Shown: piece after piece, positions 44,178 to 53,387 of the stretch
Position numbering within the stretch: the first letter of the stretch is position 1
Layout of the letters: the number at the start of each line of letters is the position of its first letter
Assembly: GCA_947459295.1 (NCBI GenBank)
Contig: CANHCY010000005.1
Location: 1 to 64,000, forward strand
From: Chitinophagaceae bacterium
GTDB lineage: Bacteria; Bacteroidota; Bacteroidia; Chitinophagales; Chitinophagaceae
Direction: 5' to 3'
Length of the DNA stretch: 64,000 bases
The notes under the pieces: generated by a model
What the model saw: only the letters and a program-made list of their open reading frames with translations
The model's database searches: none
Told to the model about the DNA's origin: nothing
Program-made: the position numbers and the translations under genes

Positions 44178-45148
44178 GTGGCAAATATAAAGCAATGCTT
44201 GTCTGCGTTATCATTAAGTGTGTTAAGGTCAAATGAAGCCTGATGAGTCATTACAGCCATTTGACGACTAGCTAACGATGAGGCTAAATACTCCTGCTCT
44301 GTTTGACCGGGCGTGGGAACTAATATCATTTTTTTGTGTAGCGGTAATAATTCCATGATTGTAGAATATCCACTGCGGCACACAATATATTCAGACTGCA
44401 TAATGATGTCTAGCAAATCTTGACCACGCGCATAACGCAGTCTGGTCAGCGACTCTTTTATTTGATAATGATTGGGTAAATCGGAAGGCCTTCCTTCTAT
44501 TAGTATGGAAGGTTCATGTAAACCTGCTGCCCCAGATTCTATTAAATTTTGTAGCATCGTTCGTTGTGGCTCTGGACCTGATAATAAAAAACAAAATTTA
44601 TATTTTATTGGTGGTGCAGTATTGGATGCCTTTTGTAAAACACTAAACTGGCTTAGTGGACCAATATAAGTTACCGGTATATTTGGCATGACAGCAGGGT
44701 GAGACAAATCCGCTGCAAAGCCAGGGAAATCAAGCGTGTCAGGAACCCAGCATTCCGAAAATTTATTAATAAAATAGTACTGTAGTTTTTGAATAATGTT
44801 TTCCGCCCACTTAAATGGCGCTTTAACAATCAATTGATGGGTAATAAAAGTAGTTGTCAATTGACTATTGAATAATCCATACCTATTATCTGATATCACT
44901 TGATCAAACGCTGTTACATGCGCTTGTAACCAGCGGTGTTCTTTGTAAATAGCGATAGCAATTTTAGGTAATTGAAAAAATAAAACAACAGGGAGCCACC
45001 AAGCTTTTTTGCTATACCGGATATTATATTTTGGTGCCTTTACATAGGTGTTATTGGGGAAATAATATTGTAATAATTTTTTTTGAGGGCCATCAGCAGC
45101 AATAGTAACTATGTGGCCTTTTTCAATACAATCATGGATAATAGGCAC
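44174..45148 (-). CDS. Glycosyltransferase-like protein, start unresolved
   Basis: At least 324 residues from a GTG at 45148. Family members begin with a glycine-rich APLDWGLGHA motif, and here that motif is encoded in the same frame upstream of the GTG. Codons 45205-45149 read IQRILIAPLDWGLGHASRC, open back to a TAG at 45235. No ATG, GTG or TTG lies in that stretch, only ATC (45223), ATA (45205) and ATT. The true start is therefore probably non-canonical, or the start has been lost. The rest is GT-B-like: AADGPQKKLLQYYFP, NRYGLF, and EYIVCRSGYSTIMELLPLHKKMILVPTPGQTEQEYLA, the MurG-like nucleotide-sugar site. Sugar and acceptor unknown. Confidence 0.75.
   Translation of the reverse strand: MPIIHDCIEKGHIVTIAADGPQKKLLQYYFPNNTYVKAPKYNIRYSKKAWWLPVVLFFQLPKIAIAIYKEHRWLQAHVTAFDQVISDNRYGLFNSQLTTTFITHQLIVKAPFKWAENIIQKLQYYFINKFSECWVPDTLDFPGFAADLSHPAVMPNIPVTYIGPLSQFSVLQKASNTAPPIKYKFCFLLSGPEPQRTMLQNLIESGAAGLHEPSILIEGRPSDLPNHYQIKESLTRLRYARGQDLLDIIMQSEYIVCRSGYSTIMELLPLHKKMILVPTPGQTEQEYLASSLASRQMAVMTHQASFDLNTLNDNADKHCFIFAT
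44182..44189 (-). promoter_or_regulatory. -7 element of the EamA gene
   Basis: TATATTTG on the minus strand, 4 nt before the ATG at 44177. It lies inside the 3' end of the preceding gene, so the EamA gene may be transcribed both by read-through and from this internal promoter. Confidence 0.45.
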
Positions 45149-45262
45149 ACATCTAGAGGCATGTCCAAGTCCCCAATCGAGTGGGGCAATTAAAATTCGT
45201 TGTATGGGCGCCTCTGTTTTGATGGTAAATGGCTAAATTTTTACGTAATTTAGTATTCAATT

Positions 45263-45391
45263 ATGAAATACAGTCTACTTAAAATTATTATCATCACCCT
45301 TGTGATGGCTGTTATGGCCTCTTCTTGCAGCGTTTTAAAGCCTGGCTATCAGCGGAAAGGCGGTTGCGGCTGCGCAAAAGATGTTAGATAA
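45263..45391 (+). CDS. Small lipoprotein (42 residues)
   Basis: A short gene translated by hand: MKYSLLKIIIITLVMAVMAS, then SCSVLKPGYQRKGGCGCAKDVR. Residues 1-21 are a lipoprotein signal and Cys22 in ASSC is the lipidation site. The mature peptide of 21 residues is basic and ends with a Cys-Gly-Cys pair. Function unknown; tiny lipoproteins with CGC ends recur in Bacteroidota by my recollection. It is divergent from the glycosyltransferase-like gene and converges on the symporter gene 2 nt away. Confidence 0.6.
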   Translation: MKYSLLKIIIITLVMAVMASSCSVLKPGYQRKGGCGCAKDVR

Positions 45392-45393
45392 GC

Positions 45394-47094
45394 TTACCAG
45401 AATTTAACGTATAAGGCACTTAAGAGCATCAGTATGATTACGATCAGCACCAGTGTTGATTTGCTTACCTTAAACATGCTTGCATCAATTTCAAATGCTT
45501 TAGGGTTTACTTTAGGACCTGCCATACTTACGATCACCATGATAATTATTGTAAGTACAAATGACCAACCCATATTTATTAAAAATGGAATTTCATAAGC
45601 GCCGCTTTTATTCAGGTACGCGGTATACATGATGTTTTCTGTTCCAAAAAGTGGAATTGCATAACTATTAAAAAATATAGCTAATAAAAATCCAGTAATT
45701 AAACCTGTCATAGCAGCTGCACCAGTGGTGCGCTTCCAGAAAAATCCTAATATAAACATGGCAAATACACCCGGGCTAATAAAGCCAGTGTATTTTTGAA
45801 TAAATGTAAATCCACCTTCGCCACCGATACCCAATAAATCTTTCCAAGTAAATATAACGGCAATAACCATTGAAATAAATACGGTTAAACGGCCTGTCCA
45901 TACCAACTTTTTTTCGTCGGCATGTTGGTTGATGTATTTTTTGTAAATATCTAAAGTAAAAATGGTTGAAATACTATTTGCCTTACCTGCTAGTGATGCT
46001 ACAATCGCAGCAGTGAGTGCAGCAATCGCTAGTCCTTTTAAGCCAGCCGGTAAAAATGCAAGTATCGCAGAGTAAGCGCCGTCTTTCCCACCTTCAAAAC
46101 CTGCTAACTGACCATTTTTATAAAGTACAAATGCTGCAATACCCGGAAGCATTACAATAACAGGCATAAATAATTTCATGAAGCCAGCAAACAAGATCCC
46201 TTTTCTTGCCGTTTCTAATTGTGCGCCAAGTGCGCGTTGTGTGATGTACTGATTACAGCCCCAATAATTTAAATTCAAGATCCATTGGCCTGCAAAATAC
46301 ATGGCAATGCCAGGTAAAATAATATACTTATCTCTTGCCAACTGCCCAGCAGCACTCATATCAGTATTATTGGGTTTTGGTAAAATTAAATGGAAGTGTT
46401 CTGGGGCTTGTGATAGCAAGGTATTAAATCCTGCTAGTGCGCTGCCATCCACTACATGATTGATACGTTGATCTACAATTTCTAATGCCATGTACACGGT
46501 TGCAAAACCACCAATAATTAAAACGGCAACCTGAATTACATCGGTGTATCCAATTACTTTCATGCCCCCAAGTGTAATAATAAGCGCCATCAGCATAAGT
46601 CCAATCATTACGAGGTGTAAATAATCGCCACCTAATAGTCCATTGATGGCAACGGCGCCTAAATACAAAATAGAAGTAAAGTTTACAAACACATACAACA
46701 GCAACCAAAATATAGCCATTACAAGCGCCACAGATTCGTTATACCTCGTTTTTAAAAACTGAGGCATCGTGTAAATCTTGTTCTTCAAATAAATAGGTAT
46801 GAACCAAACAGCGATAATGATTAACCCAAGTGCCGCTATCCATTCGTAGGCTGCAATAGCAACACCCACAAAAAAGCCTTCGCCACTCATCCCAATAAAC
46901 TGCTCTGCAGAAATATTAGAGGCAATTAATGAGGCTCCAATAGCCCACCAGGTAAGCGATCCTTCGGCTAAAAAAAAATCTTGAGACGCCGATACGGTAT
47001 CTTTCTTTTTTCGGTACACCCAATAACCATAACTAGCAACTATTAAAAAATAAAGTACAAAAACAATTTTATCTGATAGTGCTAATGAACTCAT
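45394..47094 (-). CDS. vSGLT-like sodium/sugar symporter
   Basis: 566 residues with 14 predicted membrane segments of the SSS family. It closely follows vSGLT of Vibrio: FFLAEGSLTWWAIGASLIASNISAEQFIGMSG (with the sugar-site Asn and Gln), YEWIAALGLI, LNYWGCNQYITQRAL and GLAIAALTAAIVASLAGKANSISTIFTLDIYK. vSGLT carries galactose or glucose with sodium. It is the last gene of the long minus-strand run beginning at fucP, 49 nt after the VPS10-type gene, so it may import sugar released by the upstream glycosidase. Confidence 0.9.
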   Translation of the reverse strand: MSSLALSDKIVFVLYFLIVASYGYWVYRKKKDTVSASQDFFLAEGSLTWWAIGASLIASNISAEQFIGMSGEGFFVGVAIAAYEWIAALGLIIIAVWFIPIYLKNKIYTMPQFLKTRYNESVALVMAIFWLLLYVFVNFTSILYLGAVAINGLLGGDYLHLVMIGLMLMALIITLGGMKVIGYTDVIQVAVLIIGGFATVYMALEIVDQRINHVVDGSALAGFNTLLSQAPEHFHLILPKPNNTDMSAAGQLARDKYIILPGIAMYFAGQWILNLNYWGCNQYITQRALGAQLETARKGILFAGFMKLFMPVIVMLPGIAAFVLYKNGQLAGFEGGKDGAYSAILAFLPAGLKGLAIAALTAAIVASLAGKANSISTIFTLDIYKKYINQHADEKKLVWTGRLTVFISMVIAVIFTWKDLLGIGGEGGFTFIQKYTGFISPGVFAMFILGFFWKRTTGAAAMTGLITGFLLAIFFNSYAIPLFGTENIMYTAYLNKSGAYEIPFLINMGWSFVLTIIIMVIVSMAGPKVNPKAFEIDASMFKVSKSTLVLIVIILMLLSALYVKFW

Positions 47095-47143
47095 AATTGG
47101 TTGCTAGTTATGATTGTAAAAATATTGGGGTATTAAAATTTAT

Positions 47144-50100
47144 TTATTCGATTGTTTTGTAGTCTTTGAAGATTTTAACAGGCGCCGCTTCTGCAAGTGT
47201 TCTCAATGTTTTCCATGTACCATCAAAAAACTTATTGGCTCGTGTTATTACTTCGCCAACTTTTTGCTCAGCAAATGCAATAAGTCTGTCTTCTTGTGCA
47301 CCAGGTGCTACCGGCTTACCCATCACTGTCATTCTAGCCTCACCAAAAACACTGCTTACTGTTACTTGAGGAATGTTTCCGTAACCTTGTTTGGTTTGTG
47401 GTTTGCCATTAAGCATTTCTCTAATCGCTTTTAATTCATCCTTAGCAGCTGTTACAGTTTTGCGAATGGTATCTGCTGCTTTTTTATCCATATCTCTTAG
47501 GTTGGCTTCAATTTTAGCAATGATACCATCTGCTTCTGTCATACGCTCATTTAACGTATTTAGTTTTTCGGTGGTTTTATCTAGACGTGCATTTGCTTTT
47601 CTGATGGCGTCACGCACTTCCTTAGAAGTTGGTGCAAATGGATCATCATTTACAACAAGCATGGTGCTATCAGAAAAATTACGACCAACACTTACGACTA
47701 CTTTATAAGTTCCTGGATCCACTGGTAAACCTGGTGCTTCTTGAGGTGCACCACCGCCAAATCCAGCGCCGCCGCCCATTCTACCACCTCTTCCACCACC
47801 GCCACTTGCACGAAGTCCACGACCTTCCATACCCCAGAAATATCTATTATAACCAGAATCTGTTTTTGTACGAATGGTTCTTACAAGTGTATTGCTAGCA
47901 TCATAAAAACGAAGCATAGCGGTGTCTCCGATAGCATTTTTACCAGTATCAGATGCAGCTTTATTTACATAAAAACTAATTGGTAATCCAGCTCTTTTAT
48001 TTTCACCTTCGTAGGTACCCCAAACGCTATACTCGATACCCATTGCGTTTTTACGGTGTGCTTGGTAACCAGCTGGCGCATTAAATACAGTTACTTTATT
48101 TGAAAATACTTTACCCATATTAGCAGCTGCTTTTCTTAAGCCACCTATATCATCTAAAATATAAATAGCTCTACCGAAAGTTGCAATGACTAAATCGTTT
48201 TCTCTTTCTTGAATCGCTAAATCGTAGGTAGAAACTGAAGGATAATCATTTTTAAATTGTTGGAATGTTGCGGCGTTATCAAGACTAATCCATAAGCCTT
48301 GCTCGGTACCAACAAAAATTAAATTAGGTTGTGTTGGATCTTGTAATACACAAAGTGCATAGCCAATCACTTTTTTATCTTCTAGAATATTAGTCCATGT
48401 TTTACCAAAGTCGGTGGTTCTAAAAACAGTTGGCTTCATATTGCCTCTTCTGTAATCGTTGGCCACTACAAAAGCTTCTCCTGCATTAAAACGAGAAGCA
48501 CGAATTTGTGGAACCCATGCCCCAAGCGGCATTCCAGGGATTTTACCTCTAAAGTTAGTCCATGTTTTTCCACCATCTTGCGTTAATTGAACGTTACCAT
48601 CATCGGTACCTGCCCAAATAACACCTTGTTGTTTTGCAGAAGGTTCGATACAAATAATCGTGCAATAATTTTCAGCTCCAGTAATGTCTACGTTTAAGCC
48701 TCCATTATTAGACTGATCCATTTTTGCACTGTCGCGCGTTGTTAGATCATCAGAAATTTGTGTCCATGAAGCGCCCTTATCGATACTCTTGTTTACGAAT
48801 TGAGAACCGTAATAGATTGTTTTTTTATCAAAAGGATCTTGAGCAATTGCTGCGTTCCAATTAAAACGCTGACGAACACCTGGTGCTGGACTTGGAGGAC
48901 GAATGCTCCACTCTTCACCCGTTGCTAAATTATAACGGCCCACTGCTCCGCCTTGGCTCATGCTATATACCCAGTTTGCATCTTCTGCATCTGGAACCAC
49001 ATCAAAACCATCACCACCACCAACACCTTGCCAATATGCATTTCTAATACCGCTGTTTACCCAAACGTATGCAGGACCATGCCAGCTTCCGTTATCTTGT
49101 AAACCACCCATTACATTGTAAGGAATTTTATTATCTACATTGATATGATAAAATTGTCCAAGTGGTAATTTCTCATCAAACTGCCATGTTTTACCACGGT
49201 CTCTTGAAATTCCAATACCACCATCATTACCATCAATAATAAAATTTCCGTTTTGTGGATGAATCCACCAAGCGTGGTGATCCGGATGAATACCGCTGTA
49301 AGGAATCACTGATTTAAATGTTTTACCAGCGTCTTCACTCACTGTAATCATTTGATTGATATTGTACAATCTGTTTTCGTTGGTTGGATCAATAGCGATG
49401 TCCTGAAAATAAAATGCACGGTTTGTAACAACCGTTGGATCACTATTTACAAGCTCCCATTTTAATCCACCATCTTCTGATTTATATAAACCATTTTTTG
49501 TTGCTTCTACAAGTGCATATACCCTGTTTGGATCGTTACGACCCACTGTAATACCTATGCGGCCTAGGTTTCCGTCAGGTAAACCATCTTCTTTTCCTAA
49601 TTTTTTAAATGTTTTACCACCATCATAGGTAACATAAAATCCACTTCCTTTTCCACCGCCTTGTAAGCTCCATGGCGTTCTTTGGTGTTGATACATGTTT
49701 ACAAATAACTTGTTTGGATTTACTGGATCCATCACCATATCACCTACACCACTGCTATCATTGGTGTGTAAAATAATTTTCCATGTTTGACCACCATCTG
49801 TTGTTTTGTATAATCCTCTTTCTGGATGTGGAACAAATGGATTACCAATAACACCAGCGTATACAACATCCGGATTTGTTGGATCAATAATGATGCGGTG
49901 GATGTTTCTAGTTTTTTCTAGGCCCATACACTTCCATGTTTTACCACCATCTAAACTTTTATAAATACCTTCTCCTAAACTCACAGAATTTCTTGGATTA
50001 CCTTCTCCTGTTCCTGCCCAAACAATACTTGGATTACTTTGTGTAATTGCGACAGAACCAATATTTAAAATAGGTTGTTCATCAAAAATAGATGTCCAAC

Positions 50101-50326
50101 TAGCACCGCCATTTTCAGATTTCCAAACGCCGCCACTAGCCGTTCCCAAATAAATAATATTAGGGTTAGACCACACCGCATCAATCGCAGTAACACGTCC
50201 ACTCATACCAGCAGGACCAATGCTTCTTGGTTTTAAACCTTTAAAATGCTTCGCAATGTCAATGTTTTGCGCACTTGTGCAAAGAGCAATTACAAGAAAT
50301 GTAAATGCGGAAAAGAATTTTTTCAT
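47144..50326 (-). CDS. Exported VPS10/sortilin-like BNR-repeat protein (paralogue)
   Basis: 1060 residues from the ATG at 50326 (KKFFSAFTFLVIALCTSAQ signal); the frame extends to 50377 without conserved content. At least eleven Asp-box motifs (SENGGASWT, SLDGGKTWK, TTDGGQTWK, SRDRGKTWQ, TQDGGKTWT, TTDFGKTWT and others) predict two beta-propellers. Near residue 840-865 lies a Gly-rich stretch (47740-47812) not found in the paralogue at 22466-25669. A helical C-terminus follows. Function uncertain. It sits between the clan-D-like glycosidase and the sugar symporter, 86 nt downstream of the former. Confidence 0.8.
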   Translation of the reverse strand: MKKFFSAFTFLVIALCTSAQNIDIAKHFKGLKPRSIGPAGMSGRVTAIDAVWSNPNIIYLGTASGGVWKSENGGASWTSIFDEQPILNIGSVAITQSNPSIVWAGTGEGNPRNSVSLGEGIYKSLDGGKTWKCMGLEKTRNIHRIIIDPTNPDVVYAGVIGNPFVPHPERGLYKTTDGGQTWKIILHTNDSSGVGDMVMDPVNPNKLFVNMYQHQRTPWSLQGGGKGSGFYVTYDGGKTFKKLGKEDGLPDGNLGRIGITVGRNDPNRVYALVEATKNGLYKSEDGGLKWELVNSDPTVVTNRAFYFQDIAIDPTNENRLYNINQMITVSEDAGKTFKSVIPYSGIHPDHHAWWIHPQNGNFIIDGNDGGIGISRDRGKTWQFDEKLPLGQFYHINVDNKIPYNVMGGLQDNGSWHGPAYVWVNSGIRNAYWQGVGGGDGFDVVPDAEDANWVYSMSQGGAVGRYNLATGEEWSIRPPSPAPGVRQRFNWNAAIAQDPFDKKTIYYGSQFVNKSIDKGASWTQISDDLTTRDSAKMDQSNNGGLNVDITGAENYCTIICIEPSAKQQGVIWAGTDDGNVQLTQDGGKTWTNFRGKIPGMPLGAWVPQIRASRFNAGEAFVVANDYRRGNMKPTVFRTTDFGKTWTNILEDKKVIGYALCVLQDPTQPNLIFVGTEQGLWISLDNAATFQQFKNDYPSVSTYDLAIQERENDLVIATFGRAIYILDDIGGLRKAAANMGKVFSNKVTVFNAPAGYQAHRKNAMGIEYSVWGTYEGENKRAGLPISFYVNKAASDTGKNAIGDTAMLRFYDASNTLVRTIRTKTDSGYNRYFWGMEGRGLRASGGGGRGGRMGGGAGFGGGAPQEAPGLPVDPGTYKVVVSVGRNFSDSTMLVVNDDPFAPTSKEVRDAIRKANARLDKTTEKLNTLNERMTEADGIIAKIEANLRDMDKKAADTIRKTVTAAKDELKAIREMLNGKPQTKQGYGNIPQVTVSSVFGEARMTVMGKPVAPGAQEDRLIAFAEQKVGEVITRANKFFDGTWKTLRTLAEAAPVKIFKDYKTIE
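47740..47812 (-). repeat. Gly/Arg-rich low-complexity coding stretch
   Basis: The minus strand reads repeated GGT/GGC/GGA codons encoding GGGGRGGRMGGGAGFGGGAP. Base composition here is far richer in G than the surrounding gene. It forms a flexible linker between propeller and C-terminal domain. Confidence 0.7.
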
Positions 50327-50412
50327 AAATGGTGATTTTGTAACGGGTAATTTCCTAAATAATTGGTCAATTTCCAAAAAAGTTAGCTGAATGGTTGCAT
50401 AAAATAGATGAA

Positions 50413-52566
50413 TTATTGAATGGTGAACCAGGTATAACTTTCTGGATCGATCGTAACAGTAAGCATGAGCTCATGATTTCTATTTAGTGTGTATTTTTTT
50501 GCAGTTGTCATGTCGTCTTTGATTGCCAGGGTTGCATTAGTTGTCAAGCCTGTATAATAAAGAGGTACTGGTATGGTTCTAGTAATTTTTTCTTTGGTTG
50601 GATTGTACAACATACCAAGCGCTTTTTGTTTTGAACTAGGGTCTACGTGAATAAGACCATCCCAATCTCTGCCATCGGCCCTTCTGAGCTGAATCATATC
50701 TGCATTGAGTATAGAGCGGTATTTCTTATACCAGTTAATGGTACGCGCAACCATTTGGCGAGTAATTTCTGTATCGTATAGTCTAGGGCCTCTGTAACAA
50801 GCCTGAACACCTGCGCCATAATACTGAATCATGAGTTGTTCATAATCGGCTAAATGCTCCGAAAGTGGCTCTAGCACAGCTCTTGGATCAGTACCCTGGT
50901 AATTGGTTAATGGTACAAAACCCCAACTCATTGAGCCTGTTTTTTCGATGGTACCATCATGAATATTTTGTCTATTTAAAATGCGTTGTTGCTCGCGTGG
51001 TAATGAAAAATTTACTTCGCGGTAGCCAATTGCAATTTTATGCGTGCCATCTAAAAAATACCAATCGGGTGCATTGATATACACACCTCTTTCATTTAAC
51101 CAGCGGTACAGCTCTTTTTGAATTTCCATCTGACGCCACTGCGAATCATTAAAATCCTTGTGTCCTGGATGTGTGGTAGATGCGCAAACGTCGCCAGGAT
51201 AAGGACCATCGTTTTCCCAAATATCAAATCCAGTTTTATCAAAAAAGTTTTTTATTTTTTCTCTGTAAGCGAGGCCCCACTTGCTTCCAAAGCATGGTGC
51301 GTTTCCAAAAAATGCGCCACCCGGCTTTCCAGTTTTTATATCCACTACATCGTCAGCATCAGAAATACGTCTACTACTAAAAAGTGAATAACCACCTAAC
51401 ATGATGCCACGCGCATGCGCATAATCAGTTAGTTCTTTCCAGCGTTGTATATTTTTTTGTGTGGTATCTTCCATATTTAAGTGACTACCAAAACTTAAAA
51501 TCACGGCTTCATATCCAGTAGCTACGCACTGATCAATCGCTGTTTTTACTTCCGTATCATTTTTACTAACAAGGTGCATGAAAATGGGATTCTGCGCAGT
51601 CCATGGTGCAACTGCTGTATACATTTTTCGAATCATAAGGCCCCTACGCTGTCTATCGTAACTATCCATGAGCAGTTCGTGCGTACGCACCGATTTAAAT
51701 AGTTCATTAGGCTGTAAGTCAATACCAGGAGCTTTTTCGGGATATATTTCTAAAAGGCAAGGGGTTTGATAATTGTAATTTACTTGAGAGGTATATACCG
51801 AATCTGTTTTCCAGTGTGTAGTTTGATCACTGATATCATAACGCATAGCATTGTTAAACGCATAATTTGTTTCAACATAAATACCATGTTGTTTTTTCAT
51901 TTCTTCTGGGGATCCTACTACCGCACTTTCTTCTTCTACAAGCCCTAGCACTTCATTAACTACCCTGTCAAGTGCGTGTGGCGTTGCAGATGAATTTAGA
52001 ATAGACACCCATTTAACAATGAGTGGCAAATGATCGTAGAGTTCATAATGCACTTCTACTATTATGCCATTTAGTTTTTGAGTCGGGTGTGCGTATGTAA
52101 CAATTAATTCTTTACCCGTTGGCGCTGCTGAGTGGTGTGCCCAGCTTTTATTTTTCCATTTTAAAAATGGTTGAAGTGACCCTATTTTATGAGAAACATA
52201 TTTGAAATCGTTTGCGCCGGCTTTTAAAGTGTCGGCAAGGCCTGGTAAAATGTATCCATTTTCTTTTTGACCTACCAGTCCACCCACATTATAAAGCTGA
52301 CCATCAAATACAATACGAGCCTCCGGTTTAATGGCACGTAACAGTTGTTGTTGGTTGGCTAGATTGGTATAATCGGTACAGGCAAAATTGGCACCAATGG
52401 TAAACCTTCTTCGTACGAGACCATTGTTAAGTTCAATGGCAGTGCCCTTTTGCGTGATGTTTGCTTTGTAAGGTGAAGCGTCAATTAACCAATCTTGTGC
52501 GCGCACAACTACAGTTAGTTGCAGTGTAACAAGGCAACTAACAAAAACGATTTTTTTAAAATTCAT
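50413..52566 (-). CDS. Exported clan GH-D-like glycosidase (alpha-galactosidase-like)
   Basis: 717 residues. Signal peptide to VVVRAQ (~24). An N-terminal beta-sandwich (~30-300) precedes a TIM-barrel part. That part carries EAVILSFGSHLNMED, YAHARGIMLGGYSLFSSRR and GFDIWENDGPYPGDVCAS, where the Asp/Glu in DIWENDGP is a nucleophile candidate. WLNERGVYINAPDWYFLDG follows, then a C-terminal beta domain. The architecture resembles GH36/GH27 relatives labelled alpha-galactosidase in Bacteroidota, but family membership is not certain and fucosidase or other activity is possible. It lies 32 nt after the fucose-dehydrogenase-like gene, at the end of the fucose genes. Confidence 0.65.
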   Translation of the reverse strand: MNFKKIVFVSCLVTLQLTVVVRAQDWLIDASPYKANITQKGTAIELNNGLVRRRFTIGANFACTDYTNLANQQQLLRAIKPEARIVFDGQLYNVGGLVGQKENGYILPGLADTLKAGANDFKYVSHKIGSLQPFLKWKNKSWAHHSAAPTGKELIVTYAHPTQKLNGIIVEVHYELYDHLPLIVKWVSILNSSATPHALDRVVNEVLGLVEEESAVVGSPEEMKKQHGIYVETNYAFNNAMRYDISDQTTHWKTDSVYTSQVNYNYQTPCLLEIYPEKAPGIDLQPNELFKSVRTHELLMDSYDRQRRGLMIRKMYTAVAPWTAQNPIFMHLVSKNDTEVKTAIDQCVATGYEAVILSFGSHLNMEDTTQKNIQRWKELTDYAHARGIMLGGYSLFSSRRISDADDVVDIKTGKPGGAFFGNAPCFGSKWGLAYREKIKNFFDKTGFDIWENDGPYPGDVCASTTHPGHKDFNDSQWRQMEIQKELYRWLNERGVYINAPDWYFLDGTHKIAIGYREVNFSLPREQQRILNRQNIHDGTIEKTGSMSWGFVPLTNYQGTDPRAVLEPLSEHLADYEQLMIQYYGAGVQACYRGPRLYDTEITRQMVARTINWYKKYRSILNADMIQLRRADGRDWDGLIHVDPSSKQKALGMLYNPTKEKITRTIPVPLYYTGLTTNATLAIKDDMTTAKKYTLNRNHELMLTVTIDPESYTWFTIQ

Positions 52567-52598
52567 TCGGAGAAATTTAGGTATCCAAAATAATATGT

Positions 52599-53381
52599 CT
52601 ATAAAAGTGCTCTGTCTAGATGTGTGTATCCACCATCTACATGTATCAGTTGTCCAGTGGTATGACTTGAAACTTCAGAAAGTAATACCGCAACCATATT
52701 TGCAATTTCTATATCGGTGGTCATTCGGTTTTCTAATGGAATTTTAGCGGTGATACTTGCTAATTTTTCGGAAGGATTATCAAATGTTTGAATCCAAGTT
52801 TCATAGAGTGGCGTAAAGCATTCGGCAACAATAACAGCATTTACACGAATGCCATATTTTAATAACTCTACTGCCCACTCTCTTGTTAACGCGTTTCTGC
52901 CGCCATTAGATGCTGCATACGCAGATGTGTTTCCCTGACCCGTTTCGGCGGTTTTAGAACCAATATTTACAATCGCGCCTTTAGATTTTTTTAATGCAGG
53001 TAATGCATGATGCGCTAATAAATAATAGTGCACTAAATTTTTATGAAGCGACGCGATAAAACCTTCATAGCTTCCGTTCTCTAAACCCACGCCATCGTTA
53101 ACACCGGCATTATTGACAAGTCCATCAATGGTACCATAAGTTGCAAGCACGGTATCAACCGCCTGTTTACAAGCATTTGGATCTGTTAATTCAGCTTCAA
53201 CAGCAAATGCTTTACCGCCATTAGCTATAAGGGCATCTACAGCTACTTTATTATCAGCAGCACTGCGCCCAATAATACAAACCGTTGCGCCTTCCTTTGC
53301 TAATACCTTAGCAATGCCATAACCGATGCCTTTAGCGCCACCCGACACAACAATTACTTTATTTGAAAGTCTTAGTTCCAT
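52599..53381 (-). CDS. L-fucose dehydrogenase-like SDR
   Basis: 260 residues of classical SDR. Motifs: SGGAKGIGYGIA, NNAG, and Ser-Tyr-Lys in NIGSKTAETGQGNTSAYAASNGG. The Lys position of the YxxxK motif reads YAASN-G here, so Asn replaces Lys. The segment RVNAVIVAECFTPLYETWI resembles known L-fucose dehydrogenases (for example FucX of Campylobacter). It would oxidise L-fucose to L-fucono-lactone. It is 6 nt after the mutarotase gene. The substitution in YxxxK is worth checking. Confidence 0.8.
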   Translation of the reverse strand: MELRLSNKVIVVSGGAKGIGYGIAKVLAKEGATVCIIGRSAADNKVAVDALIANGGKAFAVEAELTDPNACKQAVDTVLATYGTIDGLVNNAGVNDGVGLENGSYEGFIASLHKNLVHYYLLAHHALPALKKSKGAIVNIGSKTAETGQGNTSAYAASNGGRNALTREWAVELLKYGIRVNAVIVAECFTPLYETWIQTFDNPSEKLASITAKIPLENRMTTDIEIANMVAVLLSEVSSHTTGQLIHVDGGYTHLDRALL

Positions 53382-53387
53382 ATTATT

